Origin: Thermodesulfobacteriota bacterium
GTDB taxonomy: Bacteria; Desulfobacterota_D; UBA1144; Nemesobacterales; CSP1-2
Direction of reading: 5' to 3'
Assembly: GCA_035559815.1 (NCBI GenBank)
Contig: DATMAT010000001.1
Coordinates: forward strand, 1-60,729
Length of the DNA: 60,729 nucleotides
Part shown: positions 15,669 through 25,076 of the stretch, piece by piece
Numbering within the stretch: the first letter of the stretch is position 1
Layout: each line of letters begins with the position of its first letter
Program-made: the position numbers and the translations under genes
Notes under the pieces: model-generated
Databases searched by the model: none
Seen by the model: the letters and a program-made list of their open reading frames with translations, nothing else
Told to the model about the DNA's origin: nothing

Positions 15669-17651
15669 ATGATTGAAGGAAGAAAAAGGGTGATAATAGA
15701 AAATGTAAAACCGGAGGTTGATTGCGGCCGTTTTCCTATAAAAAGGGTCGTAGGGGAGAAGGTTGCCGTCGAAGCGGATATCTTTGCCGATGGCCACGAC
15801 TCTGTCTCGGCCTTGCTTCTATATAAAAGAGGAAAGGATAAAGAATGGATAGAAGTTCCTATGAAGTTAATCCAGAATGACCGATGGAATGCGGAGTTTA
15901 CCGTCGAGGAAGTCGGGGTTTACTCATATACACTGGCAGCTTGGGTTGACCATTTCAAAAGCTGGCGGAAGGCTCTCCAAAAGAAATACGATGCCGGTCA
16001 GGACATTGGAGTTGACCTTCTAATCGGGGCTGAATATGTTGAGCAGGCGTCGAAGCGGGCTTCGAGGGAGGATAAAAAGAAACTCTTGGCTTTTGCCGAC
16101 GTCCTAAAAAATAATAAAGCCGGAGACGAGTCCGAAACAGCCGCTTTTAGCGAAGAGCTTGCCGAGTTAATGGAGAGATATCCAAATAAAGACACTGCCA
16201 CCAAATACGAAAAAGAACTAAGGGTTGTCGCAGATAGGGAAAAATCGCTCTTCAGCGCCTGGTATGAGCGGTTTCCACGGTCTTGCTCATCGGAGCCGGG
16301 CAAGCACGGGACATTTGAAGACCTGGAAAAAATTCTTCCGGAGATAGCGCGTATGGGCTTCGATGTTATATATCTTCCGCCGATACACCCGATCGGAAAA
16401 ACCAATCGCAAGGGCAAGAACAATTCACCCATTTCCAAGCCGGACGACGTGGGCAGCCCCTGGGCAATCGGAGGAGAGGAAGGCGGGCATAAGTCCATTC
16501 ATCCGGAGCTTGGAACATTCGAAGATTTCGAGAGATTGTTGGATAAAGCCAAGGCTTATGGAATAGAGGTAGCATTAGACCTGGCGTTTCAGTGCTCTCC
16601 AGACCATCCCTACGTCAAGGAACACCCCGAGTGGTTTAGATGGCGGCCGGATGGGACGGTCCAGTATGCAGAGAACCCTCCCAAAAAATACGAAGACGTG
16701 CTTCCCATAAACTTCGAGACGGAAAACTGGGAAGAGCTCTGGGAAGAATTAAAGAGCGTCGTTCTATTCTGGATTGAGAAAGGCGTTCACATATTCAGGG
16801 TGGATAATCCCCATACCAAACCTTTTCATTTCTGGGAATGGCTCATCAAGGAAGTGAAGAGGGATTATCCCGAGGTTATCTTTCTATCGGAGGCCTTTAC
16901 CCGGCCGAAGGTCATGTACTATCTGGCTAAAGTTGGATTTACCCAATCCTATACCTACTTCACCTGGAGAAATACGAAGAGCGAGTTTATAGATTATCTC
17001 ACCGAGCTTACTGATACCGATGTTGCAGAGTATTTTAGGCCAAATTTCTGGCCAAACACCCCGGATATACTGCCGGAACATCTCCAGTTTGGGGGAAGGC
17101 CGGCTTTTATCATGCGCCTGGTGCTTGCGGCAACCCTCTCATCCAACTACGGAATCTACGGGCCGGCGTTTGAGCTCTCTGTGAGCGAGGCTCTACCAGG
17201 GCGGGAAGAATACTTCAACTCGGAAAAGTACGAAATAAAGCGGTGGGATTGGGACCAGCCGGGGAACCTTAAGGATATAATAGCCAGGGTCAACAAAATC
17301 AGGAGAGAAAATCCCGCCCTTCAATCCACACGGAACCTGAAATTCTACGAAGTGGATAATGACTATATCTTATTCTACGGTAAGGCAGCGGAAGAGTCAT
17401 CGAACGTCATACTGGCCGTGGTCAACCTGGACCCATATCACACCCAATCGGGTTGGGTAAAGGTTCCCATTTCGGAGCTCGGGATTGATCCCGGCCAACC
17501 CTATCTTGTGCACGACCTTTTGAGCGAGGATAAATTCATCTGGCAGGGAGAGAGAAATTATGTGGAGCTTAATCCACATATTCTTCCCGCCCGCATCTTC
17601 CGGGTCAGGAAAAAATTGAAGAGGGAAACGGACTTTGATTACTTTATGTAG
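15669..17651 (+). CDS. glgE: Alpha-1,4-glucan:maltose-1-phosphate maltosyltransferase GlgE
   Basis: 660 residues, GH13 subfamily 3. Transfers maltosyl units from maltose-1-phosphate to the non-reducing end of alpha-1,4-glucan. N-terminal domain (DUF3416, about 1-190, begins RVIIENVKPEVDCGRFPIKR), then a catalytic barrel with nucleophile Asp379 (FRVDNPHTKP) and acid/base Glu408 (LSEAFTRPK), and a C-terminal beta domain. First gene of glgE-treS/pep2-glgB, the complete trehalose-to-glycogen route. No defect seen. Confidence 0.95.
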   Translation: MIEGRKRVIIENVKPEVDCGRFPIKRVVGEKVAVEADIFADGHDSVSALLLYKRGKDKEWIEVPMKLIQNDRWNAEFTVEEVGVYSYTLAAWVDHFKSWRKALQKKYDAGQDIGVDLLIGAEYVEQASKRASREDKKKLLAFADVLKNNKAGDESETAAFSEELAELMERYPNKDTATKYEKELRVVADREKSLFSAWYERFPRSCSSEPGKHGTFEDLEKILPEIARMGFDVIYLPPIHPIGKTNRKGKNNSPISKPDDVGSPWAIGGEEGGHKSIHPELGTFEDFERLLDKAKAYGIEVALDLAFQCSPDHPYVKEHPEWFRWRPDGTVQYAENPPKKYEDVLPINFETENWEELWEELKSVVLFWIEKGVHIFRVDNPHTKPFHFWEWLIKEVKRDYPEVIFLSEAFTRPKVMYYLAKVGFTQSYTYFTWRNTKSEFIDYLTELTDTDVAEYFRPNFWPNTPDILPEHLQFGGRPAFIMRLVLAATLSSNYGIYGPAFELSVSEALPGREEYFNSEKYEIKRWDWDQPGNLKDIIARVNKIRRENPALQSTRNLKFYEVDNDYILFYGKAAEESSNVILAVVNLDPYHTQSGWVKVPISELGIDPGQPYLVHDLLSEDKFIWQGERNYVELNPHILPARIFRVRKKLKRETDFDYFM

Positions 17652-17658
17652 AAAAGGT

Positions 17659-17781
17659 AGCCACGGATGAACACGAATTTACTCGAATGACAAAATCGAA
17701 AGGGTAAGTTTGAAGCACGGTATTACTATAATGATTCTGTTTTAATTCGTATTTATTTGTGTGGATTCGTGGCAAATAGTC
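17659..17781. repeat. GCCACGGAT/ATTCGTGGC inverted-end repeat
   Basis: Starts GCCACGGATGAACACGAAT and ends TGTGTGGATTCGTGGC. The same kind of element is at 24186-24306 and 51041-51148. It separates glgE from treS without a terminator-like T tract. Confidence 0.65.
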
Positions 17782-17794
17782 TTAGGAGTTTTTA

Positions 17795-20700
17795 ATGTCT
17801 CAGAACGGAACCTATCTTGAAGACAATCCTATATGGTATAAGGACGCCATAATTTACGAACTTCATGTGAAAGCGTTCTACGACAGCAACGGCGACGGAA
17901 TAGGGGATTTCAAAGGACTAACCGAAAAGCTCGATTACCTGGAGGACCTGGGTATCACCGCTCTATGGCTTTTACCTTTTTATCCTTCGCCGCTAAGGGA
18001 TGATGGCTACGATATAGCGGATTACATGAACGTTCATTCTAACTATGGGACGCTCAGAGATTTTAAGGAATTTCTGAGAGAGGCCCATAGAAGGGGAATC
18101 CGGGTTATTACCGAACTCGTCGTGAACCACACCTCGGACCAGCATATCTGGTTTCAGAGGTCGAGGAGGGCAAGGCCTGGTTCCTCCTGGAGAAATTTTT
18201 ATGTCTGGAGTGATACGCCCGAAAAATATAAAGATGCTAGGATAATATTCAAGGATTTTGAGACATCAAACTGGGCCTGGGACCCGGTGGCCAAAGCCTA
18301 CTTCTGGCACCGCTTTTACTCCCACCAGCCGGACCTTAACTACGATAACCCTCAGGTTCAGAGGGCCGTCTTCCGGGCTATGGACCATTGGCTGGACATG
18401 GGGGTAGACGGACTACGCCTGGATGCGGTTCCCTATCTATTCGAGAGGGAAGGGACGAATTGCGAGAACCTGCCTGAAACCTACGAGTTTTTGAAGAAGC
18501 TGAGGTCATACGTTGACAGCAAATTCAAGAATAGAATGCTGCTTGCCGAGGCCAACCAGTGGCCGGAGGACGCTGTGGCCTATTTCGGAGGAGGGGATTT
18601 ATGCCACATGGCTTTTCATTTTCCCTTGATGCCTCGGATGTTCATGGCATCTTGGATGGAAGATAGATTCCCCATAATCGACATCCTGGACCAGACCCCT
18701 TCTATTCCGGAGAGCTGTCAATGGGCACTTTTTTTGCGTAACCACGATGAACTAACCCTGGAGATGGTGACCGACGAAGAGAGAGACTATATGTATAGAG
18801 TCTACGCCAAGGACCCGAGCGCCAGGATAAATCTGGGCATCCGCAGGCGCCTGGCTCCACTATTGGGAAACCACCGGAGAAAGACGGAGTTGATGAATAT
18901 TCTCCTTTTTTCCATGCCCGGAACGCCGGTCATTTACTACGGAGACGAAATCGGAATGGGGGATAATTATTACCTTGGCGACAGAAACGGCGTTAGGACG
19001 CCGATGCAGTGGAGTGCAGACAGAAACGCCGGGTTCTCCCGGGCCAACCCCCAGAAGCTTTATCTTCCCATAATCATAGATCCGGAGTACCACTACGAGG
19101 CTGTTAACGTGGAGAACCAGCAGAGAAATTTCTCATCCCTTCTCTGGTGGATGAAGCGGGTTATAGGCATGAGGAAAAGATTCAAGGCCTTTGGCCGAGG
19201 CAGTATTGAGTTTCTAAATCCGAGCAATCCGAAGGTTCTCGCCTTTATACGCGGTTATGAAGAGGAGAACATACTGGTGGTGGTAAACCTCTCCCGCTTT
19301 TCTCAGGTAGTGGAACTCGACCTCGCCAAGTTTTCGGGATATATACCGGAGGAGGTCTTCAGCGGAAATAGATTTCCGCCGATAAAGAAGGATTATCCTT
19401 ATGTCCTAACCCTGGGCTTTCATGATTATTTCTGGTTCCTGCTACGTAAGGAGCAGGAAGTAACTAAAATCAGGAAGAGGGAGGTTATACCCGAGGTGAG
19501 TATAAGCGGCTCTACGGCTTTAGTTCACAGCTCCAGACCCGGTAGAAATTGGGATTGGGTGCTCCAGGGAAAGGCCAAGGAGCAATTAGAGAAAGATATA
19601 CTGCCTTTATACATACAGGAGCGCAGGTGGTTTGGCGGAAAGGCCCGGGGTATTCAGGGGGTTAAAGTAATCGAAAACATCGCTGTTGAGAAGGATTCCT
19701 CTGGCTCCCGCCTTCTTTTCCTCGAAGTCAGGTATACCGAGGGGACACCGGATACTTATCTTCTTCCACTCTCCTTTGCATCTGGAGACGAGGCAGAGAA
19801 GCTCATAAAGGAAAATTCTCAAGGGGTCATTACTCGAATAAAATGGGATAAGGCAGAGGGAATAATCTACGATAGTGTGTACGACGAGGAGTTTCGTATG
19901 ACTCTCCTTTCGATGATAGCCAAGAGACATACGGCCAAGGCAAGCATGGGACAATTAGTTGCATATACCGGGAAGTTGTTCAAGAACTTGGACGATGAAA
20001 AAGGGTCAATCTCAAAAAAATCTCAGGTCTTCAAGGCGGAGCAAAGTAATACCTCAATCCTTTACGGAAACGAGCTTTTTTTCAAACTCTACCGACGACT
20101 GGATGAGGGAGTAAATCCGGATTTAGAAATTGAGAGATTTCTGACCGAGCGGGTGTCCTTTCCCAAGGTTCCGCCCTTTGCCGGCACTATAGAGTATAGA
20201 AAGCCGGGGTCGGAGCCAATAATCCTGGGCATCTTACAGGGCTTTGTCCCCAACCAGGGAGATGCCTGGAGATACAGCCTCGATTCTCTGAGAGGTTATT
20301 TCGAGAGATTGCTTTCCAGAGAAAAAGAGATCGGAGAGCTGCCTAAGGCCCCGGCCACTCTTTTGGATTCAACTCAACAGGATGTCCCCGTACTCGTTCA
20401 TGAGCTAATAGGAGGAGTCTATCTGGAAATGGTCAGGCTCCTGGGGAAAAGGACTGCTGAGCTTCATCTGGCGCTTTCTTCCGATGACACAGACCCAAAT
20501 TTTGCTCCGGAGCCTTTCTCAGTTTTATATCAGAGGTCGCTTTATCAGTCCATGCAGAGTCTTACCAAGAGGGTTTTTGGACTCCTCAGGAAAAATTTAA
20601 AGAACCTACCCGAGAGCCTGAGAGAAAATGCCGACTTTATATTAGGTTCGGAAAGGCAGATAATGGACTGCTTTAGGTCGCTTTTCAAGAAAAAGATATC

Positions 20701-21175
20701 GGCAGTAAAGATAAGAATCCATGGGGATTATCATCTGGGCCAGGTTCTCTTTACCGGAAACGATTTCGTAATAATCGATTTCGAGGGCGAGCCGGCAAGG
20801 CCGTTGACCGAGAGGAGACTGAAGAGGTCTCCGTTAAGAGATGTGGCCGGAATGATAAGGTCATTTCACTATGCGGCTTATAACTCTCTTCTAAAGCCGG
20901 CAGTGGCTATTAAATACGAAGATGTGCAAAAGTTAGAGCCCTGGGCCCTTATCTGGTATAAATACATAGCGGGGGTCTTTTTACACTCTTATCTAGAAAC
21001 GGCTAAAGAGGCTCCCTTCATTCCCAAGGATAGAGAGGAGCTGGATGTGATGCTCCGGGCTTACCTTATGGAGAAGGCCATATACGAGCTTGGTTATGAG
21101 TTAAACAATCGCCCCGACTGGGCTGTGATTTCGATGAAAGGGATAAGGGAGTTGCTAAATACCGTTGAGAGTTAA
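17795..21175 (+). CDS. treS: Trehalose synthase / maltokinase fusion (TreS-Pep2)
   Basis: 1126 residues. Residues about 1-550 are TreS (GH13_16), which interconverts trehalose and maltose: nucleophile Asp210 (GLRLDAVPY), acid Glu252 (LLAEANQ) and NHDELTLEM. From about residue 590 (LYIQERRWFGGKAR) the chain is maltokinase Pep2, which phosphorylates maltose to maltose-1-phosphate; the kinase catalytic loop is HGDYHLGQV with Asp978, and the metal-binding DFEGEP follows. Fused TreS-Pep2 directly channels maltose to GlgE. Shine-Dalgarno TTAGGAG precedes the ATG. Confidence 0.95.
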   Translation: MSQNGTYLEDNPIWYKDAIIYELHVKAFYDSNGDGIGDFKGLTEKLDYLEDLGITALWLLPFYPSPLRDDGYDIADYMNVHSNYGTLRDFKEFLREAHRRGIRVITELVVNHTSDQHIWFQRSRRARPGSSWRNFYVWSDTPEKYKDARIIFKDFETSNWAWDPVAKAYFWHRFYSHQPDLNYDNPQVQRAVFRAMDHWLDMGVDGLRLDAVPYLFEREGTNCENLPETYEFLKKLRSYVDSKFKNRMLLAEANQWPEDAVAYFGGGDLCHMAFHFPLMPRMFMASWMEDRFPIIDILDQTPSIPESCQWALFLRNHDELTLEMVTDEERDYMYRVYAKDPSARINLGIRRRLAPLLGNHRRKTELMNILLFSMPGTPVIYYGDEIGMGDNYYLGDRNGVRTPMQWSADRNAGFSRANPQKLYLPIIIDPEYHYEAVNVENQQRNFSSLLWWMKRVIGMRKRFKAFGRGSIEFLNPSNPKVLAFIRGYEEENILVVVNLSRFSQVVELDLAKFSGYIPEEVFSGNRFPPIKKDYPYVLTLGFHDYFWFLLRKEQEVTKIRKREVIPEVSISGSTALVHSSRPGRNWDWVLQGKAKEQLEKDILPLYIQERRWFGGKARGIQGVKVIENIAVEKDSSGSRLLFLEVRYTEGTPDTYLLPLSFASGDEAEKLIKENSQGVITRIKWDKAEGIIYDSVYDEEFRMTLLSMIAKRHTAKASMGQLVAYTGKLFKNLDDEKGSISKKSQVFKAEQSNTSILYGNELFFKLYRRLDEGVNPDLEIERFLTERVSFPKVPPFAGTIEYRKPGSEPIILGILQGFVPNQGDAWRYSLDSLRGYFERLLSREKEIGELPKAPATLLDSTQQDVPVLVHELIGGVYLEMVRLLGKRTAELHLALSSDDTDPNFAPEPFSVLYQRSLYQSMQSLTKRVFGLLRKNLKNLPESLRENADFILGSERQIMDCFRSLFKKKISAVKIRIHGDYHLGQVLFTGNDFVIIDFEGEPARPLTERRLKRSPLRDVAGMIRSFHYAAYNSLLKPAVAIKYEDVQKLEPWALIWYKYIAGVFLHSYLETAKEAPFIPKDREELDVMLRAYLMEKAIYELGYELNNRPDWAVISMKGIRELLNTVES

Positions 21176-21257
21176 GAGTTGCGAGTTTCGAGTTAAAATC
21201 TTTTCCTCTAAACCCAAGACTCGAAACGCGAAACTCAAAACCCGTAACTCGGAACCG
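21165..21257. repeat. Inverted array of degenerate GAGTTnn heptamers
   Basis: GAGAGTTAAGAGTTGCGAGTTTCGAG is followed about 50 nt later by the reverse-complement style CTCGAAACGCGAAACTC, so heptamers in both orientations face each other. It lies between treS and glgB and overlaps the treS stop codon. Comparable heptamer arrays surround the four-helix-bundle gene (43118-43560) and lie behind the cytochrome gene (51645-51720). Confidence 0.6.
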
Positions 21258-21270
21258 AAAGTGAGGTGTC

Positions 21271-23172
21271 ATGAGTAATACAAGTTTTTTTACCGAGCAT
21301 GATATATATCTCTTCAAGGAGGGTAGCCATTTTAGGCTTTACGATAAACTAGGCTCCCATCCGACCGTAGTGGATGATAGGCAAGGCACATACTTTGCTG
21401 TATGGGCTCCTAATGCGGAAAGGGTTTCCGTTATCGGAGAATTTAACGGCTGGAACCAGGACTCAAACCTTTTAGATGGGAGATGGGACGGCTCGGGTAT
21501 TTGGGAGGGATTTATTCCAGGGATTGAAAAGGGCACGGTTTATAAATACCATGTGGCCTCTAAGTACAATCGGTACAGCGTGGATAAAGCCGACCCCTTT
21601 GCTTTCTACTCTGAGACCCCGCCCAAGACTGCATCCCGGGTATGGGAAATGAATTATGAATGGAATGACCATGATTGGATGAAGAATAGAGGTAAGCATA
21701 ATGCGCTCAACGCCCCTTTCTCCATATACGAGGTTCATCTCGGCTCCTGGAGACGAATTCCCGAGGATGGAAACAGATATCTCAATTACAGAGAGATGGC
21801 GCATTATCTGGCTGACTATGTAAAGGATATGGGTTTCACCCATGTGGAATTTTTGCCGGTAATGGAGCATCCGTTTTACGGCTCCTGGGGATACGAGACC
21901 CTCGGTTACTTTTCTCCAACGAGCAGATACGGAACCCCGGAGGATTTTATGTACCTGGTCGATTATCTTCACCAAAATGGGATCGGTGTGATCCTGGATT
22001 GGGTTCCTTCTCATTTCCCGGGCGACGAGCATGGATTAGTCTATTTTGACGGCACGCATCTATACGAGCACGCCGACCCGAAGAAGGGATTTCACCCCGA
22101 GTGGAACAGTTATATATTCAACCACGGTAGAAATGAGGTACGCGCTTTTTTAATAAGCAGCGCTCTCTTTTGGCTAGATAAATATCACGTAGACGGTCTC
22201 CGGGTGGATGCGGTGGCCTCTATGCTTTATCTCGACTACGGAAGAAACGAGGGCGAATGGATACCCAACCAGTACGGCGGCAGGGAGAGTATAGAGGCAA
22301 TTAGCTTCATAAAGAGGTTTAATGAGGCGGTTTATGGAGAGCATCCCGGCGTGCAGACTATAGCCGAGGAGTCAACTGCATGGCCGATGGTCTCAAGACC
22401 GGTTTATGTAGGTGGTCTCGGCTTCGGCATGAAGTGGAACATGGGATGGATGCACGACACCTTGGATTATTTCTCTATGGATTCCATCTACCGGAAATAT
22501 CACCAAAACCAGCTCACCTTTAGTATATGGTATGCATTCTACGAAAATTTCGTCCTTCCACTCTCGCATGATGAAGTGGTGTATGGGAAAGGATCGCTCG
22601 TCGGAAAGATGCCCGGGGACGATTGGCAGAAGATGGCGAACCTGAGGGCTCTCTATGGTTATATGTATGGACATCCGGGGAAGAAGCTTCTCTTCATGGG
22701 AGGAGAATTTGGGCAGTGGAACGAGTGGTATCACGAAACCAGTTTAGACTGGCATCTTCTTGAATATCCTCCTCATCAAGGGATACAAAATTGGGTTAGA
22801 GACCTGAATCATTTTTACAAAACAGAACCGGCTTTATATGAGCTGGATTTTTCGATTGACGGTTTTCAATGGATCGATTTTCGAGATTCGGAGCAGAGCA
22901 TAATAAGCTTTATCCGGAAGGCCAGGAACAATGATGATGTAATACTGGTTGTCTGTAACTTCACCCCTGTCCCCAGGTATAACTACCGGGTGGGTGTACC
23001 GCGAGGCGGATTTTGGAGGGAGGCTTTGAACAGCGATTCCCGGATATACGGTGGAAGCGGCCATGGAAATTTAGGGGGTGTCGAGGCAACGCCTGTACCG
23101 AGCCACCAAAGATACTACTCCATTTCCCTGACTCTGCCCCCGCTGGGAGTTCTTTTTTTCAAGAGCGGGTGA
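21271..23172 (+). CDS. glgB: 1,4-alpha-glucan branching enzyme GlgB
   Basis: 633 residues, GH13_9. Introduces alpha-1,6 branches into the glucan made by GlgE. N-terminal CBM48 (about 25-120, with [20 protein letters not shown]), catalytic barrel with nucleophile Asp313 (GLRVDAVAS), the acid Glu of IAEEST (about 366) and LPLSHDEVV, then a beta C-terminal domain. Complete, with a GAGGTG Shine-Dalgarno. Last gene of the GlgE operon. Confidence 0.96.
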   Translation: MSNTSFFTEHDIYLFKEGSHFRLYDKLGSHPTVVDDRQGTYFAVWAPNAERVSVIGEFNGWNQDSNLLDGRWDGSGIWEGFIPGIEKGTVYKYHVASKYNRYSVDKADPFAFYSETPPKTASRVWEMNYEWNDHDWMKNRGKHNALNAPFSIYEVHLGSWRRIPEDGNRYLNYREMAHYLADYVKDMGFTHVEFLPVMEHPFYGSWGYETLGYFSPTSRYGTPEDFMYLVDYLHQNGIGVILDWVPSHFPGDEHGLVYFDGTHLYEHADPKKGFHPEWNSYIFNHGRNEVRAFLISSALFWLDKYHVDGLRVDAVASMLYLDYGRNEGEWIPNQYGGRESIEAISFIKRFNEAVYGEHPGVQTIAEESTAWPMVSRPVYVGGLGFGMKWNMGWMHDTLDYFSMDSIYRKYHQNQLTFSIWYAFYENFVLPLSHDEVVYGKGSLVGKMPGDDWQKMANLRALYGYMYGHPGKKLLFMGGEFGQWNEWYHETSLDWHLLEYPPHQGIQNWVRDLNHFYKTEPALYELDFSIDGFQWIDFRDSEQSIISFIRKARNNDDVILVVCNFTPVPRYNYRVGVPRGGFWREALNSDSRIYGGSGHGNLGGVEATPVPSHQRYYSISLTLPPLGVLFFKSG

Positions 23173-23244
23173 AATAACATTGACGTCGATTTCGTGATCC
23201 TTACCGTTTGCTTAGGATTTAGATTTTTTTGAATGCTGCTTAAT

Positions 23245-23390
23245 TTGAGAATTCAACGGGGCTTACCCGAAGTTAACCTTTTCCTCCCCCTTGATGGGGG
23301 AGGATTAAGCTGTCCTGAGCGAAGTCGAAGGAGTGGGGGGTGTTTCACCCTCGAAATTTTCGGATATTCCGTGGCTTGCCACTGGTAGCT
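23245..23390. repeat. Composite dispersed repeat, divergent copy, with a TCGAAGG element inserted
   Basis: TTGAGAATTCAACG, CCTCCCCCTTGATGGGGGAGG and a final GTGGCTTGCCACTGG recall the copies at 1148 and 34900. TGTCCTGAGCGAAGTCGAAGG sits inside it, so one repeat type has entered another. Confidence 0.6.
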
Positions 23391-23454
23391 TCATCAGGAT
23401 AAAATCTTGCTTGAAATGCAACTCAAGAATATTTACTAAAGGAGTTCCCCAAAT

Positions 23455-24171
23455 ATGCGCTCGGATGGAAGGCAATCGGATGAGATAAGGCCGGTAAAAA
23501 TAACCCGCGGGGTTATGAAATATGCCGAGGGGTCGGCATTGATTGAGATGGGAGAGACTAAGGTAATATGCGCGGCTACGATCGAGGAAACTGTTCCGCC
23601 TTTTCTTAAGGAAACGGGTAAAGGGTGGATTACGACGGAATACTCTATGCTCCCCCGGTCTACAAAAACGAGAAACGTTCGTGATGCGGTCAGAGGAAGG
23701 GTCAGCGGAAGGTCGCAGGAGATACAGAGAATCGTTGGGCGCGCTCTGAGAGCGGTGATAAATCTGGAGAAACTTGGGGAAAGAACCATTATAATCGATT
23801 GCGATGTGCTCCAGGCAGACGGCGGCACGCGCACTGCTTCTATCACCGGAGCTTTTGTTGCCCTAAGCGACGCAGTTCAGCATCTTTTTAGAGAAGGGAT
23901 ATTCCAGGAAAACCCAATCAGCGATTACGTAGCCGCTGTTAGCGTAGGAATCGTGGACGGAGAGATGATCCTGGATTTGAGTTATGAGGAGGATTCAAAG
24001 GCCGAAGTGGATATGAATGTGGCCATGACCGGGTCGGGTCTCTTGGTCGAGGTTCAGGGAACGGCGGAGTCAAAACCGTTTGGAAGGGAGGAGCTAAACC
24101 TGATGATTAACCTTGCCCAAGAAGGGATTTTAAGACTCATAGCCAAGCAGAAGGAGATCTTGGCGGAGTAA
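23455..24171 (+). CDS. rph: Ribonuclease PH
   Basis: 238 residues. Phosphorolytic 3'-to-5' exoribonuclease that trims tRNA 3' ends. The family signature is intact: [15 protein letters not shown] at the start, [56 protein letters not shown] and the terminal [16 protein letters not shown] precedes the ATG. It is followed by rdgB, a common rph-rdgB pairing, so both act in nucleotide/RNA housekeeping. Confidence 0.96.
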   Translation: MRSDGRQSDEIRPVKITRGVMKYAEGSALIEMGETKVICAATIEETVPPFLKETGKGWITTEYSMLPRSTKTRNVRDAVRGRVSGRSQEIQRIVGRALRAVINLEKLGERTIIIDCDVLQADGGTRTASITGAFVALSDAVQHLFREGIFQENPISDYVAAVSVGIVDGEMILDLSYEEDSKAEVDMNVAMTGSGLLVEVQGTAESKPFGREELNLMINLAQEGILRLIAKQKEILAE

Positions 24172-24185
24172 GTTTAATGATTTTC

Positions 24186-24306
24186 AGTCATGAATATACA
24201 CGAATGGACACGAATGAAGGATTTGAAAATCCAGATGAAGGCTGGTTTCAAGATTTCCCTTACTTTTTAATTTATCCGAGCTAATTCGTGCTAATCTGTG
24301 GCTAAA
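24186..24306. repeat. GCCACGAAT-type inverted-end repeat
   Basis: Opens TCATGAATATACACGAATGGACACGAATG and closes TAATTCGTGCTAATCTGTGGCTAAAT. It provides a spurious upstream GTG for rdgB. Confidence 0.6.
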
Positions 24307-24330
24307 TATTTTTTTTCACATAATGAGCTG

Positions 24331-24924
24331 ATGATAAAAGAAATTGTTCTTGCCACCAAAAATCGGGGAAAGATAAAAGAATTCAGCGACTTGTTAAGTC
24401 CGGTATTTGGCCGGATTATATCTCTCCGAGAATTCAATAACATTCCGGAAATAGTGGAGGACGGAGAAACATTCAGCGAGAATGCTCTCAAAAAAGCACG
24501 GGTCATTTCTAAACTAACCCAAAAAATAACCCTTGCCGACGATTCCGGATTAGAAGTAGATGCCCTCGGAGGCCGTCCCGGCGTTTTTTCCTCGCGGTAT
24601 GCCGGAGAGAATGCCGGTGATGAGGAAAACATCAATAAGCTATTACGAGAACTCAAAGGAGAAGCCAACAGAAATGCCCGGTTCGTATGTTGCCTCGCCC
24701 TGGTATTTCCTGATGGAAGAGAAATTACAGTGGAGGGCAGGTGCGAAGGGGTGATTGTGGAGGATCCGAGAGGTGAGGGCGGCTTCGGTTACGACCCGGT
24801 CTTCTACCTACCGGAGTTGAACAAAACCATGGCTGAGCTCACCCTAGAGGAGAAGAACCTAGTAAGCCACCGGAGCCGCGCCGTGAATGCTCTTATAATG
24901 TATCTCAACGGGCAGAAGGATTGA
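24331..24924 (+). CDS. rdgB: Non-canonical purine NTP pyrophosphatase (RdgB/HAM1)
   Basis: 197 residues from ATG 24331. An in-frame GTG at 24298 lies inside a dispersed repeat, so it is not used. Hydrolyses ITP, dITP and XTP to monophosphates and keeps damaged purines out of DNA. Signature: VLATKNRGKIKEF at the N-terminus, TLADDSGLEVDALGGRPGVFSSRYAG, GGFGYDPVFYLPE and a final SHRSRAVNAL. All active-site residues are present. Confidence 0.94.
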   Translation: MIKEIVLATKNRGKIKEFSDLLSPVFGRIISLREFNNIPEIVEDGETFSENALKKARVISKLTQKITLADDSGLEVDALGGRPGVFSSRYAGENAGDEENINKLLRELKGEANRNARFVCCLALVFPDGREITVEGRCEGVIVEDPRGEGGFGYDPVFYLPELNKTMAELTLEEKNLVSHRSRAVNALIMYLNGQKD

Positions 24925-24941
24925 GAAAGATAGTGGTGTAT

Positions 24942-24965
24942 ACTTGTCCAAAATAAGAGATTGCC
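24942..24965 (+). repeat. TTGTCCAAAATAAGAGATTG dispersed motif
   Basis: The exact core, in plus orientation, between rdgB and the permease. Confidence 0.7.
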
Positions 24966-25076
24966 TCGTGGAGGTCTGAGGTAGTGATTTTATGGCATGA
25001 TTGATGAAACAAAGATTACGGCAATATAGCCTCTAAATTCTACTCCTGGTTTCACGAATGAGGAAAAAGCGTCCTG

